Both the position numbers and the translations under genes were made by a program. This document shows positions 27,281-36,266 of a stretch of 64,000 nt of DNA, one piece after another (position 1 is the first letter of the stretch; the number at the start of each line of letters is the position of its first letter). This stretch comes from Microbacterium testaceum StLB037 (GTDB lineage Bacteria; Actinomycetota; Actinomycetes; Actinomycetales; Microbacteriaceae), in assembly GCF_000202635.1 (NCBI RefSeq), contig NC_015125.1, positions 930,001-994,000 on the forward strand, in the 5' to 3' direction. The notes beneath the pieces are model-generated. The model was given only the letters and a program-made list of their open reading frames with translations. It was not told the origin of the DNA and ran no database searches.

Positions 27281-27295
27281 ACCCGGGCGTGTCGC
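27267..27295. repeat. Direct repeat overlapping the S10 promoter
   Basis: CGGGCGTGTCGC occurs at 27267-27278 and 27284-27295, 17 bases apart. The first copy covers part of the -35 box, so a protein bound here could block or recruit polymerase. Confidence 0.4.
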
Positions 27296-27334
27296 GCGCA
27301 GGCGATGCTCAGGATCACCCGCCTCGCACGCCAT

Positions 27335-27365
27335 CGCGCCGCCCCCGAATTGCGGGGACGGCGCG
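27335..27365 (-). terminator. Terminator after the small antitoxin-like gene
   Basis: CGCGCCG-C-CCCCG, loop AATTG, CGGGG-A-CGGCGCG: a 12-bp stem with one mismatch, 15 bases beyond the stop at 27381. It separates this gene from the S10 promoter. Confidence 0.7.
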
Positions 27366-27380
27366 ACGAGTCGGCTTCGA

Positions 27381-27596
27381 TCAGGCGTTGCCGATGTTCT
27401 TGTCGAGGTTGTCGCGCACCTCGTCGACCTTCGCGTGCTGTTCGACAGGCACGACCTTCTTGATGGCATCCGCCGCACCGCTCAAGATCTTGTCGCTGAC
27501 CTCTTCGGCCTTTTCACTCTTGAGCGCCTCTTCGATCTTGTCGCGGTTCTCGTCGAGGAGCTTCTTGCCCTTGTTGATGATGTCGTCCACGCCCAT
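27381..27596 (-). CDS. Small helical protein resembling MT0933/Rv0909-type antitoxins
   Basis: From ATG 27596, with GAAGGAGA upstream, a 71-residue soluble protein rich in Lys, Asp and Glu: MGVDDIINKGKKLLDENRDK, then helical repeats with KVDEVRDNL near the end. The opening and composition resemble the actinobacterial family named after the putative antitoxin Rv0909 (and CsbD-like stress proteins). No toxin gene is adjacent, so an antitoxin role is doubtful. It is a single-gene unit between its own terminator and the end of the polysaccharide island. Confidence 0.65.
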   Translation of the reverse strand: MGVDDIINKGKKLLDENRDKIEEALKSEKAEEVSDKILSGAADAIKKVVPVEQHAKVDEVRDNLDKNIGNA

Positions 27597-27733
27597 GACG
27601 GTCTCCTTCGTCGGCCACGAAGCGGCGAGCTGCCGCCCTGCCGCCATTTTGTCGAGCACACCACCCAGAGGAAAGCCCTGGTCGGTGGACACTGGCGTGC
27701 GTTACAGGGGACGCACCGGAACCCGCGACGCTC

Positions 27734-29629
27734 TCACCCGGGCAGGCCCGCGAGGAGCGGGGCGCACGAAGCATCGATCGTGACCGGGGTGTCGGATGCG
27801 GTGGGCGTGTGACGCAGGTCCAGCGGACCCAGGGGGCCGCCGGGGAGTTGAACGGTGTAGGACACGGTCCGCGTCTCGTCCTGCCCGAGGGTCACCATGC
27901 GACTCTCCCCCGTATTGCCGTTCTCGTTCCCGCTTCGCGAGAGGGAGGGGATGTCACCATCGGCCGGATCCATCGCGGTGATGGTGGCCCCGGGAGGCGC
28001 GAAGAACAACGTGTCGAGCATCATGGTCGTCTTCGGCAGACCCCAGTTCGGGTTGCGAGCTCCGAGCGTGTAGGCATTCGTGATGTCGTCGGTGATGCCG
28101 TTGTGCATCTTCATCGAGACCGAGACCGTGCGCGCATCCGCGTTGCACGTCGCCGACACCTCGGTGGCGAGGTGGTACTCGAGCTTGCTGATGCTGAAGT
28201 CGTTCAGATAGATGCCCAGCTGCGTCGACGTCGCGTTGTCGGAGTGCAGCGCTCCATCGAGCCCCGTCTCCGTCACGAGGGCCTGCGCCTGGTCGTCGGC
28301 GAACCACATGTTGATCCGCTGCTCCTGCGCACTGCGCGAGAGTTGATCGAACATCGCGATCGGGTTCCAGTCGCCGCTCGTGAGACGAGAGAAGACGGAG
28401 GAAGAGACCTGGGCGAAGAACTCGTCGGACGAACGGCCGTTGTCTCCACGGTCACCGAAGCGTTGATACGCGTCGCTGAGGACGAGCTTCACCGCGTTCT
28501 CCGCCGTGATCTGCTCGCCGTCGGGCAGGTCGACCGGGCCGGTGACCTCGAGCATGTGCGACAGCACTACCGGGTCGATCGAGATGACCCCGTCGAATCG
28601 CGAGCCGTCCGTGCGATCCCACAGAGCCTCGAACAGGCGCGCTGTCGTCGGGAAGTCGGGCGTGAAGGTGTAGTCCTGCGAGTAGCGGGTGAACGTGTCG
28701 GGGTACAGCGAACGCGTGCTCTCGGGCAGGTCGACGAACGAGTCGCCCGCGAGGCCGGCGGCGTAGAAGGCCATCGAGTCCGCCTGCTCTTTGAGCTCCA
28801 TCCGCCCGTTGTCGACGACGAGGACGCTCGAGGCGGCGGGGTTGCCTCCGGTGGCGCGGATCTCGGCGTTGTTCTGGAACAGCACGAGATACGTGCGCGG
28901 ACCATCGCCGCCCGCCGCCCCCAGCAGGGAAGGCAGATACTTCTGCACGATCGCGAGCGAGGGCGCCGCCTGATCCACGATCTGCGCCACCTGGTCGAGC
29001 GGTTCGGTCACGAGAGGCAGAAGGCCGTTCCGGTCGATTCCATCGGTCACCACCTTCGCGTCGGCGAAGGCCGAGGTGATCTCCGGCAGCGAGCCCTCCG
29101 CCTGGCGGAACGGCTCGAGGTTGATCCCGCCGCCTTCGATGGCCAACGAGGAGAAGTCGGATGCCGTGAGCAGAGCCACCGTGGGAGGCAGCGCGCGCTG
29201 GGTCAGCTCACGGGTCATCGCGGTGAGCTGCTGCACCGCCTGCGTGTTCTCCTTCACCAGAGGGATGGAGGATGCCAAGTCCCACAGCGGCCCCGAGGAT
29301 CCGGCATCCGCTCGCTCGGTGAGCTCGAGCACCTCTCCCGAGACCTGGTTCAAACCGTTGATGTCTCGGCCCGCCACGATCTGAGGGACGAACGTCAACT
29401 TCGTCTGCGCGCTCAGCAGATCGGTGCGGACGACGCCGGCCTGCTGCAGGAAGGCGAGCGAAACGGCCGCGACCAGGCAGACCGCGAAGCCGAGGACACC
29501 CACGGTCCAACCGACGATCGATCCCGCGATGCGACGCCGGGGGTGTTCCACTGGAGCGGGCTCCGCCGACGAACGGCGGCGGCGCAGCGGAGGCTCGGAC
29601 GAAGTCGGCCCGTAGGAGGAGTCGGCCAT
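27734..29629 (-). CDS. DUF4012 family membrane-anchored surface protein (paralogue 2)
   Basis: The 631-residue protein has a basic, Arg-rich cytoplasmic start, one membrane helix (about residues 35-60) and a long outside domain. Shared family blocks are YLVLFQNNAEIRATGGNP and GVISIDPVVLSHMLEVTGP followed by AYQRFGD. The ATG overlaps the stop of the 444-residue protein upstream (TGATG), so the two are made together. Role unknown; position at the island edge next to the tyrosine kinase suggests work on surface polymer. Confidence 0.85.
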   Translation of the reverse strand: MADSSYGPTSSEPPLRRRRSSAEPAPVEHPRRRIAGSIVGWTVGVLGFAVCLVAAVSLAFLQQAGVVRTDLLSAQTKLTFVPQIVAGRDINGLNQVSGEVLELTERADAGSSGPLWDLASSIPLVKENTQAVQQLTAMTRELTQRALPPTVALLTASDFSSLAIEGGGINLEPFRQAEGSLPEITSAFADAKVVTDGIDRNGLLPLVTEPLDQVAQIVDQAAPSLAIVQKYLPSLLGAAGGDGPRTYLVLFQNNAEIRATGGNPAASSVLVVDNGRMELKEQADSMAFYAAGLAGDSFVDLPESTRSLYPDTFTRYSQDYTFTPDFPTTARLFEALWDRTDGSRFDGVISIDPVVLSHMLEVTGPVDLPDGEQITAENAVKLVLSDAYQRFGDRGDNGRSSDEFFAQVSSSVFSRLTSGDWNPIAMFDQLSRSAQEQRINMWFADDQAQALVTETGLDGALHSDNATSTQLGIYLNDFSISKLEYHLATEVSATCNADARTVSVSMKMHNGITDDITNAYTLGARNPNWGLPKTTMMLDTLFFAPPGATITAMDPADGDIPSLSRSGNENGNTGESRMVTLGQDETRTVSYTVQLPGGPLGPLDLRHTPTASDTPVTIDASCAPLLAGLPG

Positions 29630-30963
29630 CAAGGGGATTCTCCTGTGCCACCATTCGTCGGCGGCTCGGTGGACGGCTGCGGCTGGGGTTCCGGCTCCGG
29701 CGGGGTGGTCGGCTCGGGAGGCGTGGTCGGTTCAGGCTCGGGCGGGGTCGTCGGTTCCGTCGTCGGCGGGTCAGACGGCTGCGGGTTCGACGGCTGCTGC
29801 TGGTTGCGGGACGGCGGATCGCTCTCGCGCTGGGGAGTGCGGGAGCGTTCCTCCTCTTCCTCGGCGGCACGGAGGTCCAGGACCCGGGTGTTCTCGGCAC
29901 GCAGCGCGTCGAGGGCGGTCGCGTAGGCCGGCATCTCCGCAAGGCCGTCGCCGCCGGCCAGCTGGGCGGAATGGACAGCAGCAGCGGCGTCTCTGACGGC
30001 GTCTCGGAAGCTGTCCGCGGCCGCGTCGTTCTTGGCCACCTCGGCGCCTGCAGCCGCGTCGATCGCCGCGCCCACGTTCCGCAGTTCCGCGCGGAACGCA
30101 TCGATGGAGGAGACGATCCCCGCTCGGGCGTCGCGCACGCGGGCGAGCAACGCCGGGAGCGCTTCGCGCGCGAGACGGACGTCGTCGATGGCCTGGGCGA
30201 CATCGGCGAAGGACTTCTCGTCGAAGCTCGCCCGACGGTATTCCGGCACGGCGACCGGCAGAGAAGCCGAGGCAGCGGATGCGAGGCTCGCGCGGGCGGC
30301 CTCCGCCGCAGCGAGGGGTGCCGCTTCGACTCTGCCCTGCAGACCGGTCAGGGTGGCGGCGCTGGTGTCGGCCAGAGCCTGGGCGTCGGAAACGGAGGCG
30401 ACATAGAGGTCAGCGGCCGTCTGCAACACATTCGTGTCGTTGCGCAATTCAGCCTCGCGTTCGCCGAGGCTGACCATCGCTTCATCGGCCGGGTTCGCCG
30501 TGGCCCGCTGAACGACGGCGAAGGACGCCGTGCCCACCAGGGCGACAATGGCGATCGCGGCGGCAGCCACGCTGAGGTAGTTGACGGCACCGGCTTTTCG
30601 TCGCCCCCCGAACAAAGGACGACGTCCGGCTTGAGCCAGTTCGGGCGCAACCCAGCCCCGATCATCGGCCCGGCCCGCGCTGGTACCCACGAGAGCAGCC
30701 AGATCTGCACTTCCGGAAGAGGACCGCACGGGGGCGGAATCGTCACCCAACAAGCTCGACAGATCGACGGTCGGTGTGACCGGAGCGGGCGCGCTCGGTC
30801 CGACGACCGACGAAAGGTCGCGCGGAACGCTGGCGGAAATCGGCTCACGACGTGTTGGCCCCTCGCCGACCAGACGCCGCAATTCCGCGGCATCAGGCCG
30901 AGCGACCGGCGAATCGCCTTCTTGGTCGCGGCCGGTCGGGAACAGAACTGCAAGATCATTCAT
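29629..30963 (-). CDS. Single-pass membrane protein with coiled-coil domain and Pro-rich repeat tail
   Basis: The 444-residue protein has a soluble region of about 130 residues with repeated short motifs (DLSSVVG, DLSSLLG, DLAALVG), one membrane helix (about 132-152), an Ala/Glu-rich helical domain of about 210 residues and a Pro/Glu/Thr tail. The tail could cross the cell wall. A GGGAGAG site precedes the ATG. Not recognised as a named family. Coupling to DUF4012 paralogue 2 suggests a complex, with the outside helices as spacer (inference). Confidence 0.75.
   Translation of the reverse strand: MNDLAVLFPTGRDQEGDSPVARPDAAELRRLVGEGPTRREPISASVPRDLSSVVGPSAPAPVTPTVDLSSLLGDDSAPVRSSSGSADLAALVGTSAGRADDRGWVAPELAQAGRRPLFGGRRKAGAVNYLSVAAAAIAIVALVGTASFAVVQRATANPADEAMVSLGEREAELRNDTNVLQTAADLYVASVSDAQALADTSAATLTGLQGRVEAAPLAAAEAARASLASAASASLPVAVPEYRRASFDEKSFADVAQAIDDVRLAREALPALLARVRDARAGIVSSIDAFRAELRNVGAAIDAAAGAEVAKNDAAADSFRDAVRDAAAAVHSAQLAGGDGLAEMPAYATALDALRAENTRVLDLRAAEEEEERSRTPQRESDPPSRNQQQPSNPQPSDPPTTEPTTPPEPEPTTPPEPTTPPEPEPQPQPSTEPPTNGGTGESP
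29674..29763 (-). repeat. Tandem Pro-Glu-Thr repeat coding region
   Basis: Encodes residues 401-430 of the 444-residue protein: repeated TTPPEPEP and TTPPEP units, ending QPQP. Such repeats often vary in number between strains and form extended, wall-spanning rods. Confidence 0.7.
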
Positions 30964-31126
30964 GTTCTCTCCCGGGGGGGCGGCTCATCAGCGCATATCT
31001 GCGGATGTCGTAGGCTAGTTCGAGGGGGCGCCGTTCACATGCGAACGCCTTGGGAAGAATACCCGAGATATTCGCGCTATCCGCGCGACGCGTCCTCCCC
31101 CTTCTTTACCGGCGAATGGACGAGGC

Positions 31127-32551
31127 TTGGAACTGCGCGACTATCTCAGGATCCTTCACCGCAATTGGATTCTTGTCCTATCGCTGACAATCCTCGGCGG
31201 CGCGGGGGCTTTTGGGTGGTCGCTTCTGCAGACCCCGACCTACGAAACGAGCACCGAGCTATATGTCTCGGTTCGCTCGGACAGTTCCGGCGTCAGCGAA
31301 CTGGTGCAGGGGACCAGCTTCGCGCGTCAAGCCGTCGTGAGCTTCGTCGATGTCGTCGACAGTGCGGTCGTCCTCGACCGCGTCATCGATGACCTCAACC
31401 TCGACACCACCCCACAGCAGCTCGCTCGGTCGATCGACGCGTCCTCCCCGACGAACTCGGTCATCATCACCGTCCGCGTCTCGAACACGAATGCCGAACA
31501 GGCCGCGGCGATCGCGAACTCGGTCGGCAGCAACTTCGCCGACGTCGTGGTGAACCGACTGGAGAAGCCCGACGGCGACGCCGCCAGCCTCGTCCGCGTC
31601 GAGACCATCGCTCCCGCGCTGGTCCCCACCTCCCCCTCGTCACCCCACACCCCGCTGAACATCGCGATCGGCATCGTGGTCGGACTGGCGCTCGGACTGG
31701 GAATCGCGGTTCTGCGCTCGGTCCTGGACACGCGGATCCACTCGCTCCACGACATCGAAGCGGCCACCGAGGCTCCCGTGCTCGGCGGAATCGCCCTGGA
31801 CCCCGACGCCAAGAAGCGGCCCCTCATCGTTCACGCCGACCCGCGCAACCCGCGCGCGGAGTCGTTCCGCAGCCTCCGCACCAACCTCCAGTTCATCGAC
31901 GTGGACGGGGAGTCGCGCTCGTTCGTCGTGTCCAGTGCCGGCCCTGGCGAGGGCAAGTCGACCACGACCGCGAACCTCGCGATCGCCCTCGCCGAGACCG
32001 GTGCGCGCGTCGTCCTGGTCGACGGCGACCTGCGCCTGCCGCGCGTCGCGGACTACATGGGCATCGAAGGCGGCGTCGGGCTGACGGATGTCCTGATCGG
32101 CCGCGCCGAGCTCGTCGACGTCCTGCAGCAGTGGGGAACCGGCAAGCTCTTCGTCCTCCCCTCCGGCCGGACGCCTCCCAACCCGTCGGAGCTGCTCGGC
32201 AGCCAGGCGATGCAGCGGACGCTCGAAGCTCTCGCCGGCGCCTTCGACTACGTGCTCGTCGACGCTCCCCCGCTCCTCCTGGTGACGGATGCCGCGGTCG
32301 TCTCGCGCTTCACCAGTGGCGTCCTCATGGTCGCCGCTTCAGGAACCACGAAGAAGCCGCAGCTCACCGCCGCCGTGGAGAAGCTCGACGCGATCGGGAG
32401 CCGCCTGTTCGGCGTCATCGTGACGATGCTTCCGTCGAAAGGCCCCGACAGCTACGGCTATGGTGCGTACTCCTACAGCGCTCCGGACGAGAAGACCCCC
32501 GCGGAGCCGAAGACCGATCGGCGTTCACAGCGCCGGGGGGACGCGAAGTGA
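31127..32551 (+). CDS. Polysaccharide co-polymerase and tyrosine autokinase (Wzz plus BY-kinase)
   Basis: The 474-residue protein fuses a Wzz chain-length domain (membrane helices at about 13-33 and 176-196) to a cytoplasmic BY-kinase: Walker A SAGPGEGKSTT (271-279), Walker A' VVLVDGDLR (296-303), Walker B YVLVDAPP (375-382). A Tyr cluster (SYGYGAYSYS, Tyr443/445/448/450) is the likely autophosphorylation tail. It controls export and length of the polymers made by the island. The start is TTG 31127 with GGACGAGG just upstream, giving the family-typical MELRDYLRIL. The stop overlaps the phosphatase gene. Confidence 0.93.
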   Translation: MELRDYLRILHRNWILVLSLTILGGAGAFGWSLLQTPTYETSTELYVSVRSDSSGVSELVQGTSFARQAVVSFVDVVDSAVVLDRVIDDLNLDTTPQQLARSIDASSPTNSVIITVRVSNTNAEQAAAIANSVGSNFADVVVNRLEKPDGDAASLVRVETIAPALVPTSPSSPHTPLNIAIGIVVGLALGLGIAVLRSVLDTRIHSLHDIEAATEAPVLGGIALDPDAKKRPLIVHADPRNPRAESFRSLRTNLQFIDVDGESRSFVVSSAGPGEGKSTTTANLAIALAETGARVVLVDGDLRLPRVADYMGIEGGVGLTDVLIGRAELVDVLQQWGTGKLFVLPSGRTPPNPSELLGSQAMQRTLEALAGAFDYVLVDAPPLLLVTDAAVVSRFTSGVLMVAASGTTKKPQLTAAVEKLDAIGSRLFGVIVTMLPSKGPDSYGYGAYSYSAPDEKTPAEPKTDRRSQRRGDAK

Positions 32552-33153
32552 CCTTCTCGATCCTCTCGGTCTGCACCGGGAACGTGTGTCGCTCACCTGT
32601 CGCCGAGCTATCGCTCGCACGGGCGCTCGCGCCCTTCACCGACGTCGTCGTGCAGAGCGCGGGCGTCGGTGCGCTGGTCGGACGCGGGGTGCCCGAACCG
32701 GCTCAGCGGCTCGCCGCCACGCTCGAGATCGACGCGGCACAGCACGTGGCGCGTCAGATCGATGAGTCGATGATCCGCCAGGCGAGCCTCATCGTCGCCA
32801 TGGCGCGTGAGCACCGGCGATACGTGGTCGAGACTCTTCCTGCGGCCATGCGACGGGCCTTCACCCTGCGCGAACTCGCCCGCATCGCCGAGGCAGTCGA
32901 CGATCGACTGCCCGCAGCCATCGCTCAGGCCGGCGCGACGACCGCGCAGGACGGCATGGCGGCTGCGGTCGCCCTCGCCGCCTCGTTGCGCGGCACGGTG
33001 CCTCCTCCCGCCGCCCCGGAGGAATTCGACGTGATCGACCCCTTCCGACAGAGCGACGAGGTCTACCAGCGCTCGTTCGACGAGTTGATCCCTGCCGCCG
33101 AACGCGTGGCCGCTTACCTCGCACGCGCTGCCCGGCTCGCGACGTCCGCCTGA
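32548..33153 (+). CDS. Low-molecular-weight protein tyrosine phosphatase
   Basis: The 201-residue protein starts with GTG overlapping the kinase stop (GTGA). It has the P-loop VCTGNVCRS (nucleophile Cys9, Arg15) and the general-acid DPF motif at Asp164. It reverses tyrosine phosphorylation of the BY-kinase, the usual partner. An insertion around residues 115-155 (Ala-rich) makes it longer than the common 150 residues. Confidence 0.92.
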   Translation: MTFSILSVCTGNVCRSPVAELSLARALAPFTDVVVQSAGVGALVGRGVPEPAQRLAATLEIDAAQHVARQIDESMIRQASLIVAMAREHRRYVVETLPAAMRRAFTLRELARIAEAVDDRLPAAIAQAGATTAQDGMAAAVALAASLRGTVPPPAAPEEFDVIDPFRQSDEVYQRSFDELIPAAERVAAYLARAARLATSA

Positions 33154-33175
33154 CGAGAGTTTCCTCGTCGCGGCG

Positions 33176-34078
33176 TCACATCGAGGCGACGAAGTCCGAG
33201 ATCGAGGTCTCGAACTCGATCTCCGGCACCCACGAGGTCTCCTCGCGGAGACGTGTCGCATCGCCGGTGACCACGGACGGATCGAGCGCTCGCACTTCCG
33301 CGATCTCGACCTCCGGGCGGGGGATCCCCAGAACCTCGACGAGCTGATCCAGCACGTCCCAGCCGCTGCGCGACACCCCGCTGGCGACGTTGTACACCGC
33401 GTGCCGGGGGGTGTCGCACTCGAGGAGCCGCACGTACGCCGCGGCGACGTCTCGCACGTCTGTGTAATCGCGCTGCGCGTCGAGGCTTCCCGCCCGCAAG
33501 ACCTCTCCAGGCTCCAGATCGCAGAGCTTCTGCGCGAGGTCGGGAACGATGAAACCCTCACGCTGGCCAGGGCCGATGTGGTTGAACGGACGAGCAACCG
33601 TCATGGGAAGACCGCGCTCGCGATAGTACGCAGCCTGGTTCTCCACCAGCACTTTCGACACGGCGTACGGCGACCCGAAAGAAAGAGCGGCATCTTCGGC
33701 GAGCGGTGACACATCTCCCGCCCCGTACACCGCACCTGAGCTCACGACGAGCACGCGGCAGTCCTGTGAGGAGTTCAGGATCGGTTCGCCGACGTTCGTC
33801 ATCATCGCGCTGTTGGCGGAGATGTACAGCTGAGGATCATCGAAGGACGGCCCGACCGCAGCCAGTCCGGCGAGGTGGACGACGTCATCGACTCCGTCGA
33901 TGTCGAGGGGATGCCGTCGAAGATCGTGCTCTCGCACGTCGACGCCCTCGACCGGCGTGGCCTGCGTCGCCACGCCGCTGACGCGAGCGCCGTGCTCACG
34001 CAGCTGCGCAGCGAGGATCTGCCCCACGAACCCCGTCACACCCGTGACGAGCACGTGGCGCCCATGAAGGGAACCCAT
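33176..34078 (-). CDS. rmd: GDP-6-deoxy-4-keto-D-mannose reductase-like epimerase/dehydratase
   Basis: The 300-residue short-chain dehydrogenase has a dinucleotide motif GVTGFVG (13-19), a catalytic YxxxK (Tyr138, Lys142) and the NHIGPGQREGF loop typical of Rmd. Coupled to gmd by a TGATG overlap, it should reduce the 4-keto intermediate to GDP-D-rhamnose. A related product cannot be ruled out from sequence alone; no fucose synthase is nearby. Confidence 0.85.
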   Translation of the reverse strand: MGSLHGRHVLVTGVTGFVGQILAAQLREHGARVSGVATQATPVEGVDVREHDLRRHPLDIDGVDDVVHLAGLAAVGPSFDDPQLYISANSAMMTNVGEPILNSSQDCRVLVVSSGAVYGAGDVSPLAEDAALSFGSPYAVSKVLVENQAAYYRERGLPMTVARPFNHIGPGQREGFIVPDLAQKLCDLEPGEVLRAGSLDAQRDYTDVRDVAAAYVRLLECDTPRHAVYNVASGVSRSGWDVLDQLVEVLGIPRPEVEIAEVRALDPSVVTGDATRLREETSWVPEIEFETSISDFVASM

Positions 34079-35076
34079 CAATTCTGCGGTGCCGTCCGGT
34101 GGACCTCGAGGTCGTGCGCGACCATTCGACGCACCAGCCCCTCGAAGTCGACCTCGCGGCGCCAGCCGAGTACCCGCTCAGCCTTCGCGGGGTTGCCGAG
34201 GAGGATGTCGACCTCCGCCGGACGAGTGAAAGATTCGTTGCGCACGACGTAGGGATGCCAGTCCTCGATGCCGACCTCGGCGAACGCACGGTCCAGGAAC
34301 TCCTCGATGGAGTGCGTCTCCCCCGTCGCGAGGACGAAGTCGTCGGGCTGCGAGTGCTGCAGCATCTGCCACATCCCTCGGACATAGTCCCCCGCGTAGC
34401 CCCAGTCGCGCTTCGGCCACAGGTCGCCGAGCTGGATGTTGTCGGCGAGCCCCAGGGAGATTCGAGCGACCGCGTCGGAGATCTTGCGCGTGACGAACTC
34501 GACGCCGCGCCGTTCGCCCTCGTGGTTGAAGAGAATGCCGCAGGAGGCGAAGATGCCGTAGCTCTCGCGATAGTTGCGCGTGATCCAATGCGCGTACAAC
34601 TTGGCGACGCCGTACGGGCTCCGCGGGTGGAAGAGCGAGTCCTCGTCGTATCCCAGCCCGGGACGGTTGTAATCGAGTCCGCCGTACATCTCGGACGTCG
34701 ACGCCTGATAGAAGCGCGTGCGATCCGCGCGGCCCGTGATGCGGATCGCCTCGAGGCAGTGCAGAACACCCTTGCCGGTCGTGTCGAGAGTGAGCACGGG
34801 GTTCCCGAAGGAGTATCCGACGTGGCTGATCGCCGCCAGATTGTAGAACTCGTCGGGGTCGGCGAGATCGATGGCACGGATCACGGACGATGCGTCCAGA
34901 AGATCAGCCTCGACGATCGTGACCTCGGGGAACTCCGCCGAGAAAGCTGCGCGCTTCGGATTGTTTTGCCCACGGACGATACCGAAGACGGAGTATCCCT
35001 CGTCCAGAAGCAGGCGTGTGAGGTGCCCGCCGTCCTGGCCGGTAATGCCCGTGATCAGTGCAGACTTCGACGTCAC
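34078..35076 (-). CDS. gmd: GDP-mannose 4,6-dehydratase
   Basis: The 332-residue protein has GITGQDG (10-16), the catalytic STSEMYG segment (Thr127, Glu129) and YGVAK (Tyr155, Lys159). It converts GDP-mannose to GDP-4-keto-6-deoxymannose. A GTG start at 35076 is chosen because GGAGAGG lies just upstream; ATG 35106 lacks a ribosome site. Divergent from the glycosyltransferase at 35139. Confidence 0.93.
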   Translation of the reverse strand: MTSKSALITGITGQDGGHLTRLLLDEGYSVFGIVRGQNNPKRAAFSAEFPEVTIVEADLLDASSVIRAIDLADPDEFYNLAAISHVGYSFGNPVLTLDTTGKGVLHCLEAIRITGRADRTRFYQASTSEMYGGLDYNRPGLGYDEDSLFHPRSPYGVAKLYAHWITRNYRESYGIFASCGILFNHEGERRGVEFVTRKISDAVARISLGLADNIQLGDLWPKRDWGYAGDYVRGMWQMLQHSQPDDFVLATGETHSIEEFLDRAFAEVGIEDWHPYVVRNESFTRPAEVDILLGNPAKAERVLGWRREVDFEGLVRRMVAHDLEVHRTAPQN

Positions 35077-35126
35077 GTCGTCCCTCTCCTCGGTCACTTT
35101 GTTCATTGTGGAACACAGCGACGCCA

Positions 35127-35132
35127 TAGTAT
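35127..35132 (+). promoter_or_regulatory. -10 hexamer TAGTAT of a probable leaderless transcript
   Basis: TAGTAT is followed by six bases and the GTG at 35139. A weak -35 (TTGTGG, 35106-35111) lies 15 bases upstream. It would drive the glycosyltransferase operon 35139-42382. Confidence 0.6.
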
Positions 35133-35138
35133 CTACGG

Positions 35139-36266
35139 GTGACAGCAACCATCCCCCTGGCCATCGCTCACGATTACGTCACGCAGCGCGGCGGTGCGGA
35201 AAAGGTTGTGCTGGCATTGCACCGAGCGTTCCCCGACGCCCCCCTGTACACAACACTGTACGAGCAGAGCAGCTCCTATCCAGAATTCTCCGACGTCGAC
35301 ATTCGCGCCTCGTGGCTGAACAGGCTCGGAATCTTCCGTCGGAATCACCGCTTGGCGCTCCCATTCCTCCCGCTCGCCGCACAGTCCGTGACGATCCCCG
35401 CGCAGTGCACGATCGCGAGTTCCAGCGGCTGGGCTCACGGTTTCGCCACGGGCGGCGCCAAGATCGTGTATTGCTACTCCCCCGCGCGGTGGCTGTACCA
35501 GACGGACACTTATCTCGGCACGGATCGCGGTCTGCGACGAGTGATGCTTCTGGCGCTGCGGCCCTGGATGAAGCGGTGGGACAGACGGAAAGCGCGAACG
35601 GCCACGACCTACTTCGCCATCTCGACCGTGGTGCAGGAACGCATCCGGGACACCTACGGCATCGAGTCCGAGGTCTTGCCCGCGCCCCATTCCGTGGACG
35701 CCGACGCCCCGCAGGAACCTGTGCTGTTCGACGATTTCCCCGACGAAGGTTTCTACCTCTGCATTTCTCGGCTGCTCCCGTATAAGAACGTCGACAAGGT
35801 GGTCGATGCGTTCCGCGAGCTCGACAAGCCATTGGTGGTCGTCGGCTCCGGGCCAGAAGAGCGACGCCTCGCCGAGATGGCGCCCCCGAACGTGCGTATG
35901 GCGAAAGGTCTCACCGACGCGCAGATCCGCTGGCTGTACGCGCGCAGCGCCGCAGTCGTCTCGGCGAGCTACGAGGACTTCGGGCTGACGCCGATCGAGG
36001 CGGCGACCTTCGGCAAGTCCTCCATCGTGCTGCGATGGGGTGGATTCCTCGACACCATCGTGGAAGGCGAGACGGGGGTCTACTTCGACGTCCCCGAGGC
36101 TTCCGCGATCGCGCGGGCCGTGCGCAAACACGCGGAGACCGCATGGGACTCGGCGCGTCTCATCGAACATGCGAAGACCTTCAGCGAGGAGAACTTCGCG
36201 CGACGCCTCCGCCAGGAGATCGAACGGGTATCCCCGTCATCGCTCCAGCCCGGGGCCGCACGGTGA
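35139..36266 (+). CDS. Glycosyltransferase family 4
   Basis: The 375-residue GT-B enzyme begins IAHDYVTQRGGAEKVVLALH and has the donor-site region SYEDFGLTPIEAATFGK with its Glu-containing E-x7-E motif. The opening resembles mannosyl/rhamnosyl transferases of O-antigen clusters, which fits the GDP-sugar genes next door. Start GTG; no ribosome site, explained by the -10 box six bases upstream. Its stop overlaps the next gene (GTGA). Confidence 0.9.
   Translation: MTATIPLAIAHDYVTQRGGAEKVVLALHRAFPDAPLYTTLYEQSSSYPEFSDVDIRASWLNRLGIFRRNHRLALPFLPLAAQSVTIPAQCTIASSSGWAHGFATGGAKIVYCYSPARWLYQTDTYLGTDRGLRRVMLLALRPWMKRWDRRKARTATTYFAISTVVQERIRDTYGIESEVLPAPHSVDADAPQEPVLFDDFPDEGFYLCISRLLPYKNVDKVVDAFRELDKPLVVVGSGPEERRLAEMAPPNVRMAKGLTDAQIRWLYARSAAVVSASYEDFGLTPIEAATFGKSSIVLRWGGFLDTIVEGETGVYFDVPEASAIARAVRKHAETAWDSARLIEHAKTFSEENFARRLRQEIERVSPSSLQPGAAR

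Noticed and set aside
27809..29926. A 705-codon open frame on the plus strand opposite the DUF4012 gene
   Set aside because: It mirrors the high-GC coding strand, is Arg/Glu/Gly-rich with no domain, and DUF4012 paralogue 2 on the other strand has clear family motifs.
33152..33169. Possible terminator between the phosphatase gene and rmd
   Set aside because: Only a six-base stem (GACGAG/CTCGTC) without a T-run; too weak to call.
35077..35148. Longer N-terminus for gmd (ATG 35106 or further upstream)
   Set aside because: No ribosome site precedes it and it would run into the divergent promoter; GTG 35076 has GGAGAGG and the family-typical start.
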